Source: Streptococcus mitis (lineage in GTDB: Bacteria; Bacillota; Bacilli; Lactobacillales; Streptococcaceae). Taken from it: 64,000 bases of DNA. The notes beneath the pieces are model-generated. The model was not told the origin of the DNA, made no database searches, and saw nothing but the letters and a program-made list of their open reading frames with translations. The DNA is taken from NCBI RefSeq assembly GCF_000722685.1, contig NZ_JPFV01000011.1, positions 248,001 to 312,000 of the forward strand. Direction: 5' to 3'. Below are positions 55,431 through 64,000 of the stretch, piece by piece. A program made the translations under genes and the position numbers. The number at the start of each line of letters is the position of its first letter. Positions within the stretch are counted from its first letter, which is position 1.

Positions 55431-56860
55431 AAATTTTATTTGTAGCAGCAGAGGGTGCACCCTTTTCAAAAACAGGTGGTTTGGGAGACGTCATTGGCGC
55501 TCTTCCAAAATCACTGGTAAAAGCTGGGCACGAAGTTGCAGTGATTTTACCCTACTATGACATGGTAGAGGCTAAATTTGGAGACCAGATTGAAGATGTT
55601 CTTCATTTTGAGGTGAGCGTTGGTTGGCGCAGACAGTACTGTGGAATTAAGAAAACAGTTTTGAACGGTGTGACCTTCTACTTTATTGACAACCAATATT
55701 ATTTCTTCCGTGGCCATGTTTACGGTGATTTTGATGACGGAGAACGCTTTGCTTTCTTCCAACTTGCTGCCATTGAGGCTATGGAAAGAATTGACTTTAT
55801 TCCTGACCTTCTCCATGTTCATGACTACCATACAGCTATGATTCCTTTCTTGTTAAAGGAAAAATACCGTTGGATTCAAGCTTATCAAGGAATTCAAACT
55901 GTTTTAACCATTCATAATTTGGAATTCCAAGGACAATTCTCAGAAGGAATGTTGGGTGATTTGTTTGGAGTCGGTTTTGAACGTTATGCTGATGGTACCC
56001 TTCGCTGGAATAACTGTCTGAATTGGATGAAGGCTGGTATTCTTTATGCGGACCGTGTTTCAACCGTTTCGCCTAGCTATGCTCATGAGATTATGACCAG
56101 TCAGTTCGGCTGTAACTTGGATCAGATTCTTCGAATGGAATCTGGCAAGGTCTCTGGTATCGTGAACGGGATTGATGCTGACCTGTATAATCCTCAGACG
56201 GATGCTCTTTTAGATTATCATTTCAATCAGGAAGATTTGTCTGGTAAAGCCAAAAATAAGGCAAAATTACAAGAGAGAGTTGGCTTGCCAGTTAGAACTG
56301 ATGTTCCTCTGGTGGGAATTGTTTCTCGTTTGACACGTCAAAAAGGTTTTGATGTGGTGGTGGAAAGTCTGCACCATATCTTGCAAGAAGATGTTCAGAT
56401 TGTTCTTTTGGGAACTGGTGATCCAGCCTTTGAGGGAGCATTCTCATGGTTTGCTCAGATTTACCCAGACAAGCTATCAGCAAATATCACTTTTGATGTC
56501 AAACTAGCTCAAGAAATCTACGCTGCTTGTGACCTCTTCCTCATGCCGAGTCGTTTTGAACCGTGTGGCTTGTCTCAAATGATGGCTATGCGTTACGGAA
56601 CCTTGCCATTGGTCCATGAAGTTGGTGGCTTGCTAGATACCGTTCAAGCCTTTAATCCAATCGAAGGAAGCGGTACTGGCTTTAGCTTTGACAATCTATC
56701 TCCTTACTGGTTAAATTGGACTTTCCAAACAGCATTGGACTTGTATAGAAACCATCCTGACGTTTGGAAAAAACTACAAAAACAAGCTATGGAGTGTGAT
56801 TTCTCGTGGGATACAGCCTGCAAGTCATACCTTGACTTGTACCATAGTTTAGTTAATTAA
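55427..56860 (+). CDS. glgA: Glycogen synthase (ADP-glucose) GlgA
   Basis: A 477-residue GT5 glycogen synthase that transfers glucose from ADP-glucose to growing alpha-1,4 chains. The ADP-glucose binding K15 lies in [10 protein letters not shown]. The second Rossmann domain shows [13 protein letters not shown] and [18 protein letters not shown] with the catalytic glutamate. It is the last glg gene and ends at a strong terminator. No glgP phosphorylase is in the operon, so degradation must be encoded elsewhere apart from pulA. Confidence 0.97.
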   Translation: MKILFVAAEGAPFSKTGGLGDVIGALPKSLVKAGHEVAVILPYYDMVEAKFGDQIEDVLHFEVSVGWRRQYCGIKKTVLNGVTFYFIDNQYYFFRGHVYGDFDDGERFAFFQLAAIEAMERIDFIPDLLHVHDYHTAMIPFLLKEKYRWIQAYQGIQTVLTIHNLEFQGQFSEGMLGDLFGVGFERYADGTLRWNNCLNWMKAGILYADRVSTVSPSYAHEIMTSQFGCNLDQILRMESGKVSGIVNGIDADLYNPQTDALLDYHFNQEDLSGKAKNKAKLQERVGLPVRTDVPLVGIVSRLTRQKGFDVVVESLHHILQEDVQIVLLGTGDPAFEGAFSWFAQIYPDKLSANITFDVKLAQEIYAACDLFLMPSRFEPCGLSQMMAMRYGTLPLVHEVGGLLDTVQAFNPIEGSGTGFSFDNLSPYWLNWTFQTALDLYRNHPDVWKKLQKQAMECDFSWDTACKSYLDLYHSLVN

Positions 56861-56865
56861 TAGAT

Positions 56866-56895
56866 AAAATCGTATGATGACTTCATACGATTTTT
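56866..56895 (+). terminator. Glycogen operon terminator
   Basis: AAATCGTATGA and TCATACGATTT arms followed by TT, just after glgA. Confidence 0.8.
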
Positions 56896-56918
56896 GGGCT
56901 ATTTAGAGAGGAGAACTG

Positions 56919-57563
56919 ATGTCTCAAGTAAAAGGCTTGTGTGTCATGGATGTTGATGGAACCTTAATCCTAGAAGAGGTGATTGATTTGTTGGGAAGAG
57001 AGGCAGGTCGTGAGGAGGAAATTTCGCAGATTACAAGTCGGACAATGCGAGGAGAGTTAGACTTTGAAAGCAGTTTAAGAAAAAGAGTGTCCTTGTTGGC
57101 AGGTCTTCCTGTTTCGGTCTTTGAGAAAGTCTTCAACTCTATTCATCTATCGCCAAATGCCCAGGAATTCGTTTCTATTCTCCAAAAGAATGGTATCCTA
57201 GTCGGTCTGGTGTCTGGTGGATTTAGTCCAATAGTTGAGAGATTAGCTAAATCCCTTGGCATTACCTATTTCTCTGCCAACCAACTTGAAGTTAAAGACG
57301 ATCTTCTAACAGGAAAATTAGTTGGAGCAATTATAAGCCCTGAACTCAAACAAGCAACTCTGGAAAAATGGAGAAAGGAACTCAAACTCTCTAAAGAAAT
57401 AACAGTTGCAATCGGTGATGGGGCCAATGATCTATTGATGCTAGAGTCAGCGGGAATAGGAGTCGCTTTTTGTGCCAAAGAAGTCCTGAAAAAAGAAATA
57501 CCGAATCATGTTGACAAGAGGGATTTGTTAGAAATTCTTCCTTTGATTGACTTTTTAGAATGA
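56919..57563 (+). CDS. serB: HAD-IB phosphoserine phosphatase-like protein
   Basis: A 214-residue HAD-IB phosphatase: catalytic D11 and D13 in MDVDGTLI, a helical cap (about 15-75), motif [16 protein letters not shown] and motif [23 protein letters not shown]. These motifs match phosphoserine phosphatase. It lacks the N-terminal ACT domain of longer SerB. Neighbouring glycerate kinase and enolase genes make a link between 3-carbon acids and serine plausible. AGAGGAG precedes the ATG. Confidence 0.85.
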   Translation: MSQVKGLCVMDVDGTLILEEVIDLLGREAGREEEISQITSRTMRGELDFESSLRKRVSLLAGLPVSVFEKVFNSIHLSPNAQEFVSILQKNGILVGLVSGGFSPIVERLAKSLGITYFSANQLEVKDDLLTGKLVGAIISPELKQATLEKWRKELKLSKEITVAIGDGANDLLMLESAGIGVAFCAKEVLKKEIPNHVDKRDLLEILPLIDFLE

Positions 57564-57571
57564 GGGAAAAT

Positions 57572-58687
57572 ATGAAGATTGTAATTGCACCAGATTCGTT
57601 TAAGGAAAGCTTGACTGCAGCGCAGGTTGCTGAAGCTATTAAGAGAGGGTTCCAACAATCGCTAGCAGATGTAGACTGTCTCCTCTGCCCTGTTGGTGAT
57701 GGGGGAGAAGGTACTGTAGATGCTATCCGACATTCTCTTGACATGGAAGAAAAAAGGATTAAAGTGACAGGACCTTTTGGTCAAGAAGAAGCCATGCGCT
57801 ATTCTCAAAAAGGGGAATTAGCCCTATTTGAAGTAGCTGACTTGGTCGGCCTTGGAAAAATTCCGCCGGAGGAACGAAATCCACTGCAAATCCAAACTTG
57901 TGGTATTGGAGAATTGATTTGCCACCTCATTGCTCAAGGGATTAAAGAAATTTATATTGGCGTTGGTGGTACGGCCAGTAATGATGGAGGACTGGGGATT
58001 GCTGCTGCTTTAGGTTATCAATTTTATGATAGGAATGGAAATGTCTTGCCTGCATGCGGTCAATCCTTGCTAAAATTAGCTTCTGTTTCAACAGAAGATT
58101 GCTATGAAATTCCTGAAGATGTTCAAATTCGTATTTTAGCAGATGTCGTGAGTCCCTTATGTGGTCCTCAAGGTGCAACCTACATTTTTGGCAAGCAAAA
58201 AGGCGTAAATCCTACTATGTTTGCAGTCGTAGATCAAGCAATCCAAGACTTTTATGAAAAAGTCTCACCTGCAACATTGCAAATTAAAGGAGCAGGAGCT
58301 GGTGGAGGCCTTGCTGGTGGTTTGTGTGCCTTTGCTCATGCAAGTATCGTATCTGGGATTGACACCTGCCTAGACTTGATTGACTTTGATAAGAAAGTTT
58401 CTGATGCTGACTTGGTTATTGTTGGGGAAGGAAGACTAGATCGTCAAAGTTTAGCAGGGAAAGCACCAATTGGTGTAGCAAAAAGAACCCCTGTCGGAGT
58501 TCCTGTTATTGCTATTTGCGGTAGTCTAGCTGAAGATTTACCTTCCCTACCATTTGAAAATATCCAAGCTGCCTTTTCTATTTTGGAGAAAAGTGAACCT
58601 TTAGAAGATAGTTTGAAAAATGCCAGTATCTATTTAGAGCATACGGCTACCAATATTGGAAATTTATTAAAGATGCCTAAGATTTAG
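57572..58687 (+). CDS. glxK: Glycerate kinase (GlxK/GarK family)
   Basis: A 371-residue glycerate kinase of the GarK type: [20 protein letters not shown] at the N-terminus, the [10 protein letters not shown] loop, [19 protein letters not shown] and [12 protein letters not shown]. The start at 57572 behind GAGGGAAAAT is preferred to the ATG overlapping the serB stop at 57560. It phosphorylates D-glycerate, probably to 2-phosphoglycerate, which enolase (1 kb downstream) can use. Its last codons overlap the convergent yueI gene by 4 bp. Confidence 0.93.
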   Translation: MKIVIAPDSFKESLTAAQVAEAIKRGFQQSLADVDCLLCPVGDGGEGTVDAIRHSLDMEEKRIKVTGPFGQEEAMRYSQKGELALFEVADLVGLGKIPPEERNPLQIQTCGIGELICHLIAQGIKEIYIGVGGTASNDGGLGIAAALGYQFYDRNGNVLPACGQSLLKLASVSTEDCYEIPEDVQIRILADVVSPLCGPQGATYIFGKQKGVNPTMFAVVDQAIQDFYEKVSPATLQIKGAGAGGGLAGGLCAFAHASIVSGIDTCLDLIDFDKKVSDADLVIVGEGRLDRQSLAGKAPIGVAKRTPVGVPVIAICGSLAEDLPSLPFENIQAAFSILEKSEPLEDSLKNASIYLEHTATNIGNLLKMPKI

Positions 58688-59130
58688 CCAAACCATTTTT
58701 TCCAAATGGATGTTTTGGCAGGTTCTTCCTTTTTACCTTCCCAAAGTTCTGGAAAAGCAAGTCGAAGATCCTTTTCTTCTACTTGAACTGGTGCATTGGT
58801 GTGAATAATCAGGCCAAAAGGAGAAGAAGTATGCTCTTCAGATACAATGGTAGCTTGACTATCGGTTTCTTTGGCTTCCTTCAAATAGAAAACTTGCTTG
58901 TCAAATTCGATAGTTGGTGAAATCTTCACAAATAGTGGCTCGGACTTTTCCTGAAGGTTTTCTAAAATAGATAAAAATCCTTTTTCTAACTGAGGGCTAT
59001 TTGCTGTGTCAATATCTGCATATCCAAGAACTCTTTCCTCAAAGGTACCAAGATAACGTCTTTGCTCATCCGGATTTAATTTTGGCCCACCATGAGCTTT
59101 TTCAAGTAATTGTTTTGATAAATCTGTCAT
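58684..59130 (-). CDS. yueI: YueI-family protein (DUF1694)
   Basis: A 148-residue protein with the YueI pattern: [23 protein letters not shown] at the N-terminal part, a central alpha/beta domain and a lysine/glutamate-rich tail ending [10 protein letters not shown]. The molecular function is unknown to me. It converges on glxK with a 4-bp overlap and no terminator between them. No ribosome site precedes the ATG; TATACT lies exactly six bases upstream, pointing to a leaderless mRNA. Confidence 0.85.
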   Translation of the reverse strand: MTDLSKQLLEKAHGGPKLNPDEQRRYLGTFEERVLGYADIDTANSPQLEKGFLSILENLQEKSEPLFVKISPTIEFDKQVFYLKEAKETDSQATIVSEEHTSSPFGLIIHTNAPVQVEEKDLRLAFPELWEGKKEEPAKTSIWKKWFG

Positions 59131-59136
59131 GAAAAT

Positions 59137-59145
59137 AGTATATCA
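59137..59145 (-). promoter_or_regulatory. Leaderless promoter of yueI
   Basis: Minus-strand extended -10 TGATATACT (TATACT 59142-59137) six bases before the ATG at 59130. The -35 is weak. Confidence 0.65.
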
Positions 59146-59226
59146 TAAAAATAAAAAGAAAACATATAAAAGAAAGCGGTTGCTTAATAAAGTTAAGGAA
59201 AATTTACACAAAGATAACGTTTTTTC

Positions 59227-59255
59227 TTGAAAAAGGAGGGTTTTTAAGGTATTAT
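59227..59255 (+). promoter_or_regulatory. eno promoter
   Basis: -35 TTGAAA (59227-59232), 17 bp, -10 TATTAT (59250-59255). A cre-like sequence AGAAAGCGGTTGCT at 59171-59184 lies upstream (12 of 14 positions of a relaxed consensus). Confidence 0.8.
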
Positions 59256-59290
59256 AGAGGTGTAAAAAATTTAACTCATAAGGAGAGTAA

Positions 59291-60598
<1,308 letters not shown>

Positions 60599-60648
60599 AA
60601 TAGTTCAGTGAACGATTTTATCCCGAACCTTGAAATTCAAAAGTTCGA

Positions 60649-60670
60649 CCGTTGATTCAACAACGTTTTT
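60649..60670 (+). terminator. First eno terminator
   Basis: CGTTG (60650-60654) and CAACG (60661-60665) followed by TTTTT. Confidence 0.55.
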
Positions 60671-60703
60671 AGCCCCTCGGATTTTATCCGAAGGGCTATT
60701 TTT
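60670..60703 (+). terminator. Second, strong eno terminator
   Basis: TAGCCCCTCGGAT and ATCCGAAGGGCTA arms with a TTT loop followed by TTTTTG. Confidence 0.9.
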
Positions 60704-60743
60704 GTATTTAGGGGGGCAAAAAAGGGGCAAAACTTTTTAAAAA

Positions 60744-60852
60744 ATATAGTAGATTGAAATAAGATGTGAACGAGTCGATTAGGAAAGTCAAATTAATTTC
60801 TAGAAATATTTCAACAACCATTGTGTACTATTCTAGATTCAATCTGCTATAT
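60744..60852. repeat. RUP-like element
   Basis: Inverted ends ATATAGTAGATTGAA (60744-60758) and TTCAATCTGCTATAT (60838-60852), one mismatch, bounding about 107 bp with TA at both outer edges. The body resembles the pneumococcal RUP repeat, thought to be mobilised by IS630-Spn1 transposase. Its right end supplies the stop codon of the integrase remnant. Confidence 0.7.
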
Positions 60853-61055
60853 TTTTCATCACTTTGTCCAGTACATTGATTGCTTCATCTTTCATGTTCT
60901 TTGTGACGTGGGTATAGATGGAAGTGGTGACCTCAGAATCAGAATGGCCAACCCTGTCCATGATTGTTTTTAGCGGAATTTTATTTTCAGCTAAACTATT
61001 GGACATAGTAGTCAGCATATTTTTAAATGATAAATGATTTTCATATCTGGTATCT
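60839..61055 (-). pseudogene. C-terminal remnant of a phage-type tyrosine integrase
   Basis: The minus strand reads LAENKIPLKTIMDRVGHSDS, then VTTSIYTHVTKNMKDEAINV and LDKVMKNIAD before a stop. It contains the second catalytic histidine region (RVGHSD) and the nucleophile tyrosine (SIYTHV) of a phage integrase. The part upstream is unrecognisable, so only the last 55-65 residues survive. The normal C-terminus seems replaced at the RUP junction. It signals a past prophage or ICE integrated beside eno. Confidence 0.8.
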
Positions 61056-61207
61056 TACAAAGGAAGATAAACTAGTAGTCACATAAATTTTAATTCATAT
61101 TCTTTAAATCTATTTACTAGGTCAGATATTGCATGTGATTTTATCAAATAATACTGATAGTTTATTTACTCCATTTCTAGTTTATTACATAATTTATTTT
61201 ATGTATT

Positions 61208-62277
61208 TTATAAACTATCTAGAGCATTCTTTTGTTCATCATTAACGATATGGGTATAGAGGTCAGTGACTTGTGTGCTGGCATGTCCTAGCTGGTGGCT
61301 GACTAAAACTTGCGATTTAGTAGCATCATAGAGCCTAGTTGCTAGGGTATGTCGTAGTTTATGAGGTGTTACACGCACTTTGAAGTCCTCAGAATACTTA
61401 GCAACCATTTTCTCAACGCTAGAAGCATCGATACGATTAGGAACACCTCGGTAAAGTGTCAGAAAGAGTGCTGTGTCTGTTTTTTCAGTTTTATAGCGTT
61501 GATTTCGAATGGCCAGATAATTTTCTAGATAAGGCTTGGCAAAGGCAGCGACATTAACCGAGTCATGTTTACCCCCTTTTCGAGTGACATCAATAACCAT
61601 CATTTTGAGATTGAGATCTCTTAAATCCAGATTAACAGCTTCAGATAAGCGGACACCAGACGCCAAGAGAAGGGAAATAATGGCTAAATCACGTTCTTTA
61701 TTTTTGTTGAATGATGAGAGAGCACGATTGGAGAGCTGTTGTGGGTACTCTTGATCGATATAAGTCAGAAAGCCTTCTGTTTCATCACCTAGAAAGAGTT
61801 TTTGCTTGATGTTTTCAGCTCGGGCAGCAAGTGTTTCTTTCTTTTTTTAGTTGAAACTTTCTTCATTACATTACGATAGAAATAAGGCTCCCCCTGGTCG
61901 TTTTCAACCTCCTCGGTCAGATACTTGTAAAGACTAGAAAGTGCTGACAAGGTCCGATTGATGGTTGTCTGAGAGACACCTTGTTTGGTTGTATTGGCGT
62001 TCAGCAAAGGACGTTCACGTAGGTAAAGGATAAAGGATTCCATATCTTTCTTTGACATATTTTCCAAGACAGATAAAGGAATATTAGACATTTTATCAGC
62101 ATTTGAAATACCAGACTCTAAAACCCAGCTGAAAAATCGATCGTATTCCTTGAGGTATTCATACAAGGTTGTAAAACTATAGGGAACAGCCAGCTTAGAT
62201 TGGTAGTATTCCAGAACATACCAAGGCATGATTTGTTTTAGTTTGTCGATTCGTTCCAGTAAAATCTCACGTTTCAT
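61208..62277 (-). pseudogene. xerS: Chromosome dimer resolvase XerS, interrupted by one-base frameshift
   Basis: Streptococcal single-protein Xer recombinase. The N-terminal frame ([23 protein letters not shown]-like DNA-binding domain) runs to 61789-61791 and the catalytic half continues one frame over, with R in [24 protein letters not shown] and Tyr in LYTHIV. Adding one base to the seven-T run at 61842-61848 restores [16 protein letters not shown] and a 356-residue protein, the exact XerS length. XerS acts at difSL, found 53 bp upstream. Loss would impair dimer resolution, so a sequencing error is quite possible. Alternatively a truncated form is made. Confidence 0.85.
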
Positions 62278-62297
62278 GTATTTTCTCCATAAATAAG

Positions 62298-62312
62298 TAT
62301 ACTAGTAGTATA
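62298..62312. repeat. Palindrome over the xerS -10 box
   Basis: TATACTAGTAGTATA, a perfect 15-bp palindrome (one central base) that includes the xerS -10. A related ATACTACTAGAAAT occurs at about 62406. Confidence 0.55.
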
Positions 62313-62335
62313 GCATAGACTCATTTATTTTTCAA
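62307..62335 (-). promoter_or_regulatory. xerS promoter overlapping difSL
   Basis: Minus strand -35 TTGAAA (62335-62330), 17 bp, extended -10 TGCTATACT (TATACT 62312-62307), about 30 bp before the ATG. The -35 is the last six bases of difSL. Confidence 0.75.
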
Positions 62336-62360
62336 GAAAATTATAGTTTTTCGGAAAGAT
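62330..62360 (-). other. difSL chromosome dimer resolution site
   Basis: The 31-bp sequence on the minus strand matches the difSL site of streptococci and lactococci as I recall it at all but one position (C for T at the third base). Core parts CCGAAAAACTATAATTTTC and TTCTTGAAA are intact. It lies 53 bp upstream of xerS, its usual place. It marks the replication terminus; genes to the left are mainly plus and those to the right minus. Confidence 0.9.
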
Positions 62361-62546
62361 GTTATAGGAGCTTTTAAAGTGATAAAAAAGACTTACTTTA
62401 TATTTACTTTATAAATACTACTAGAAATAGGTCATTAGACTAAAAAAACCTGATTTTATGTTGAATAAAAACCAAGTCTTTTTTGTATATATGAATCCAT
62501 TAAAAAATTTTTAACGTTTTCCAATTAAAATTAGAAAAAATTATTC

Positions 62547-62804
62547 TTATAATTCAATTTCTCTAAAAAATTTCAATTGCCATTTTTGTGTTGATTGAGC
62601 CGTTGTATTTAAATTTGTGCACCAAGGTGGATAAAATCTCATAGACATTTTCCCATTGTTGTCTTTTGTTGATAGAATTTTTCTACTGATAGCCTCTTCA
62701 TTTGAAATAATAAAAAGTCCGCTCTTATCATTATCGATAACAACAATAACGAGTTCATCTCCCAAATCTTCATTGGTATTATGTAGAACATCAAGTATTC
62801 TCAT
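62547..62804 (-). CDS. MepB-like protein, probably truncated
   Basis: An 85-residue frame starting MRILDVLHNTNEDLGDEL. The second half, with SMRFYPPWCTNLNTTAQ and TQKWQLKFF, resembles the C-terminus of MepB-family proteins, which are usually about 150-170 residues. The N-terminal half of a MepB is missing, so this is either a remnant or a shortened relative. AAGGAGG lies 15 bases before the ATG, rather far. No partner genes are apparent. Function unknown. Confidence 0.45.
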   Translation of the reverse strand: MRILDVLHNTNEDLGDELVIVVIDNDKSGLFIISNEEAISRKILSTKDNNGKMSMRFYPPWCTNLNTTAQSTQKWQLKFFREIEL

Positions 62805-62844
62805 TATGATGTAGGTCCTCCTTGGAATTTTCTTAATTAAATAG

Positions 62845-62868
62845 TTTACATAACATAAATTATGTAAA
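62845..62868. repeat. Inverted repeat between clcA and the MepB-like gene
   Basis: TTTACATAA and TTATGTAAA arms with a 6-nt loop. No T run follows on the minus strand; it may be a weak terminator for clcA or an operator. Confidence 0.4.
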
Positions 62869-62875
62869 AAAACTC

Positions 62876-64000
62876 CTACAACAACAAATCTTTTACTTTC
62901 CCAATTTCACTTTTTGGAATCACTAGATGAATCATATCACCTAGATACATTCTGGTTGAGCCGTTAACTGTTTGGCTCTTGCCATTATGAACTTGTGTTG
63001 TGATGAGGACATTGTGTGGTAGGTTGAGTTCATGAACCTGTTTTCCAGCGATTTTGTCAGATACAGGGATTTCAATAAGTGTGACTTCTCCTTCATCTGT
63101 CGCTTCTTCTGGTAGCATTTTTTCAAGCATGGCCTCATAGACTGGTGCACCCTTGAGCAAATCCATGATAATATAGGCGACCAAGGTTACTAATCCAAGT
63201 GACATGAGGTTGCGAATATCTCCTACCATCTCAGTTACTAGTATCATAGCAGTTAAGGGAGCCTTAGATATTGCTCCAAAATAGCCACTCATTCCTAGAA
63301 TGACAAATATAGGGAATTGCTCCTGACTGACAAGTCCAAGATTGACACAAATAAGGCCAACTAGAGCTCCAAGTAAGGAGCCAAGCGCCAAAATTGGTAG
63401 GAAAATTCCTCCTGGAAGGCCACTTCCATAACTAATCATGCTCCAAACAAAGCGAATCAAAAAATAAACTAATAGAATTTGGAAACTAAAATCTTGCTCA
63501 GTTAGGGAAAGAACCAGCTGATTTCCACCACCAAGGATTTGGGGTAAGAAGATTCCCACTGGTATGATGAGAATAAAGGCAAGAATTGGGTAATAAGCCC
63601 TATCCAAATGGATTTTTTGACCAAGCCAATCATAAACTCGACCAACATTGAGCACAGCTTTCTCATAGAGAAAACCAGATAGTCCAAGAAAAACTCCCAT
63701 AACCAAGTAAATCCAATACTGATCAAGGGTCATGAGTGGGATATTGTCTGGCATATCCAGTACGGGTGTTAGGCCAAATATGAGTAAAGAAACAAAGTTT
63801 GCTACGAGACTAGCTGCGAGAGTAGATACCCAGAAAAAGCGTGAAAAATGGTGATAAACTTCTTCTACCACAAAGAGAAGTCCTGCAATCGGTGCATTAA
63901 AGGCTGCAGCTAGACCAGCGGCAGCTCCACTCGCAATCAGGGAACGCTCCTCTACTGGACTGGATTTGAGCCACTTGGCAATACCTTTTCCACCAACTGC
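62876..64000 (-). CDS. clcA: ClC-family chloride channel/antiporter with TrkA-C domain (cut by window end)
   Basis: The C-terminal 375 residues of a ClC protein; the N-terminus lies beyond 64000. Visible are GAAAGLAAAFNAPIAGLLFVVEE (the middle selectivity loop with the gating glutamate region), GSGLPGGIFLPILALG and several membrane helices. A cytosolic TrkA-C-like domain follows at about the last 80 residues, with VSDKIAGKQVHELNLP. ClC proteins of this type exchange Cl- or F- for protons. The short frame beginning at 63871 is not the real start; the open frame continues to the window edge. Confidence 0.92.
   Translation of the reverse strand, partial: AVGGKGIAKWLKSSPVEERSLIASGAAAGLAAAFNAPIAGLLFVVEEVYHHFSRFFWVSTLAASLVANFVSLLIFGLTPVLDMPDNIPLMTLDQYWIYLVMGVFLGLSGFLYEKAVLNVGRVYDWLGQKIHLDRAYYPILAFILIIPVGIFLPQILGGGNQLVLSLTEQDFSFQILLVYFLIRFVWSMISYGSGLPGGIFLPILALGSLLGALVGLICVNLGLVSQEQFPIFVILGMSGYFGAISKAPLTAMILVTEMVGDIRNLMSLGLVTLVAYIIMDLLKGAPVYEAMLEKMLPEEATDEGEVTLIEIPVSDKIAGKQVHELNLPHNVLITTQVHNGKSQTVNGSTRMYLGDMIHLVIPKSEIGKVKDLLL

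Larger units (their letters stand above)
60599..61207. other. eno-xerS intergenic region with mobile-element debris
   Basis: Contains two eno terminators, a G-run stretch (60712-60729), a RUP-like element, a truncated phage-type integrase and about 150 bp of AT-rich sequence without recognisable content. It resembles a used integration site next to eno and the replication terminus. Confidence 0.6.

Overview
The window comes from a low-GC Gram-positive chromosome and looks like a mitis-group Streptococcus (S. mitis, S. oralis or S. pneumoniae relatives). The evidence is a BOX element, a RUP-like 107-bp-class repeat, a XerS recombinase next to a difSL site, a dihydrolipoamide dehydrogenase with its own N-terminal lipoyl domain, and gene blocks whose order I recognise from pneumococcus (nrdHEF/ptsHI; mutX-ung-pyrC-aco-lplA; speA to aguB; ligA-pulA-glg-eno). 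The blocks are joined differently from the pneumococcal reference order I remember. The species cannot be fixed from sequence reading alone.

Layout. 1-3.9 kb: minus-strand end of a DeoR-family regulator gene and the class Ib ribonucleotide reductase genes nrdH-nrdE-nrdF, with three NrdR-like boxes upstream. 4.3-6.3 kb: ptsH-ptsI. 6.4-7.5 kb: a YkgJ-type cysteine-cluster protein and a frameshifted ClbS/DfsB gene. 7.6-11.2 kb: dihydroxyacetone utilisation, with dhaQ-dhaS divergent from dhaK-dhaL-dhaM around a DhaS operator. 11.7-14.1 kb: a two-gene membrane module (a DUF308-like/permuted-papain-like protein and an AI-2E-family permease) flanked by a duplicated 5' end of the following HAD gene. 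14.3-18.8 kb: HAD phosphatase, ung, mutX, pyrC, MATE pump. 19-25.4 kb: acoA-acoB-acoC-lpd-lplA, a 2-oxoacid dehydrogenase complex with three tandem covarying hairpin repeats inside the operon. 25.4-30.1 kb: repeat-rich gap, BceAB-type transporter, VIT1/CCC1 transporter. 30.3-37.4 kb: a structured RNA with promoter and terminator, then a polyamine operon (speA, speE, carboxyspermidine dehydrogenase, nspC, aguA, aguB). 37.6-40.1 kb: a two-component system with a frameshifted regulator, followed by a decayed IS200/IS605 copy. 40.1-46.5 kb: bta-like thioredoxin, pgm, ABC-F, Rgg-family regulator, MFS permease. 46.6-56.9 kb: ligA, then pulA and glgB-C-D-A for glycogen turnover. 56.9-60.6 kb: serB-like HAD, glycerate kinase, YueI, eno. 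60.6-62.4 kb: RUP, integrase remnant, xerS and difSL. 62.5-64 kb: a MepB-like fragment and clcA, cut by the window end.

How the genes work together. The polyamine genes encode a near-complete route from arginine through agmatine, N-carbamoylputrescine and putrescine to carboxyspermidine and spermidine. The glg genes, pulA and pgm cover glycogen synthesis, branching and debranching. ptsH/ptsI supply phosphate to the DhaM-DhaL-DhaK relay. Genes left of about 61 kb run mostly on the plus strand and those to the right on the minus strand. Together with difSL at 62,330-62,360 this marks the replication terminus.

Points most worth checking: the structured RNA at 30.37-30.69 kb; three genes (ABC-F, ligA, yueI) whose -10 box lies exactly 6 nt before the ATG with no Shine-Dalgarno, implying leaderless mRNAs; the xerS promoter whose -35 box lies inside difSL; four single-base homopolymer frameshifts (clbS-like, dhaS, response regulator, xerS), which may be real or assembly errors; and the compensatory hairpin repeats between acoB and acoC.
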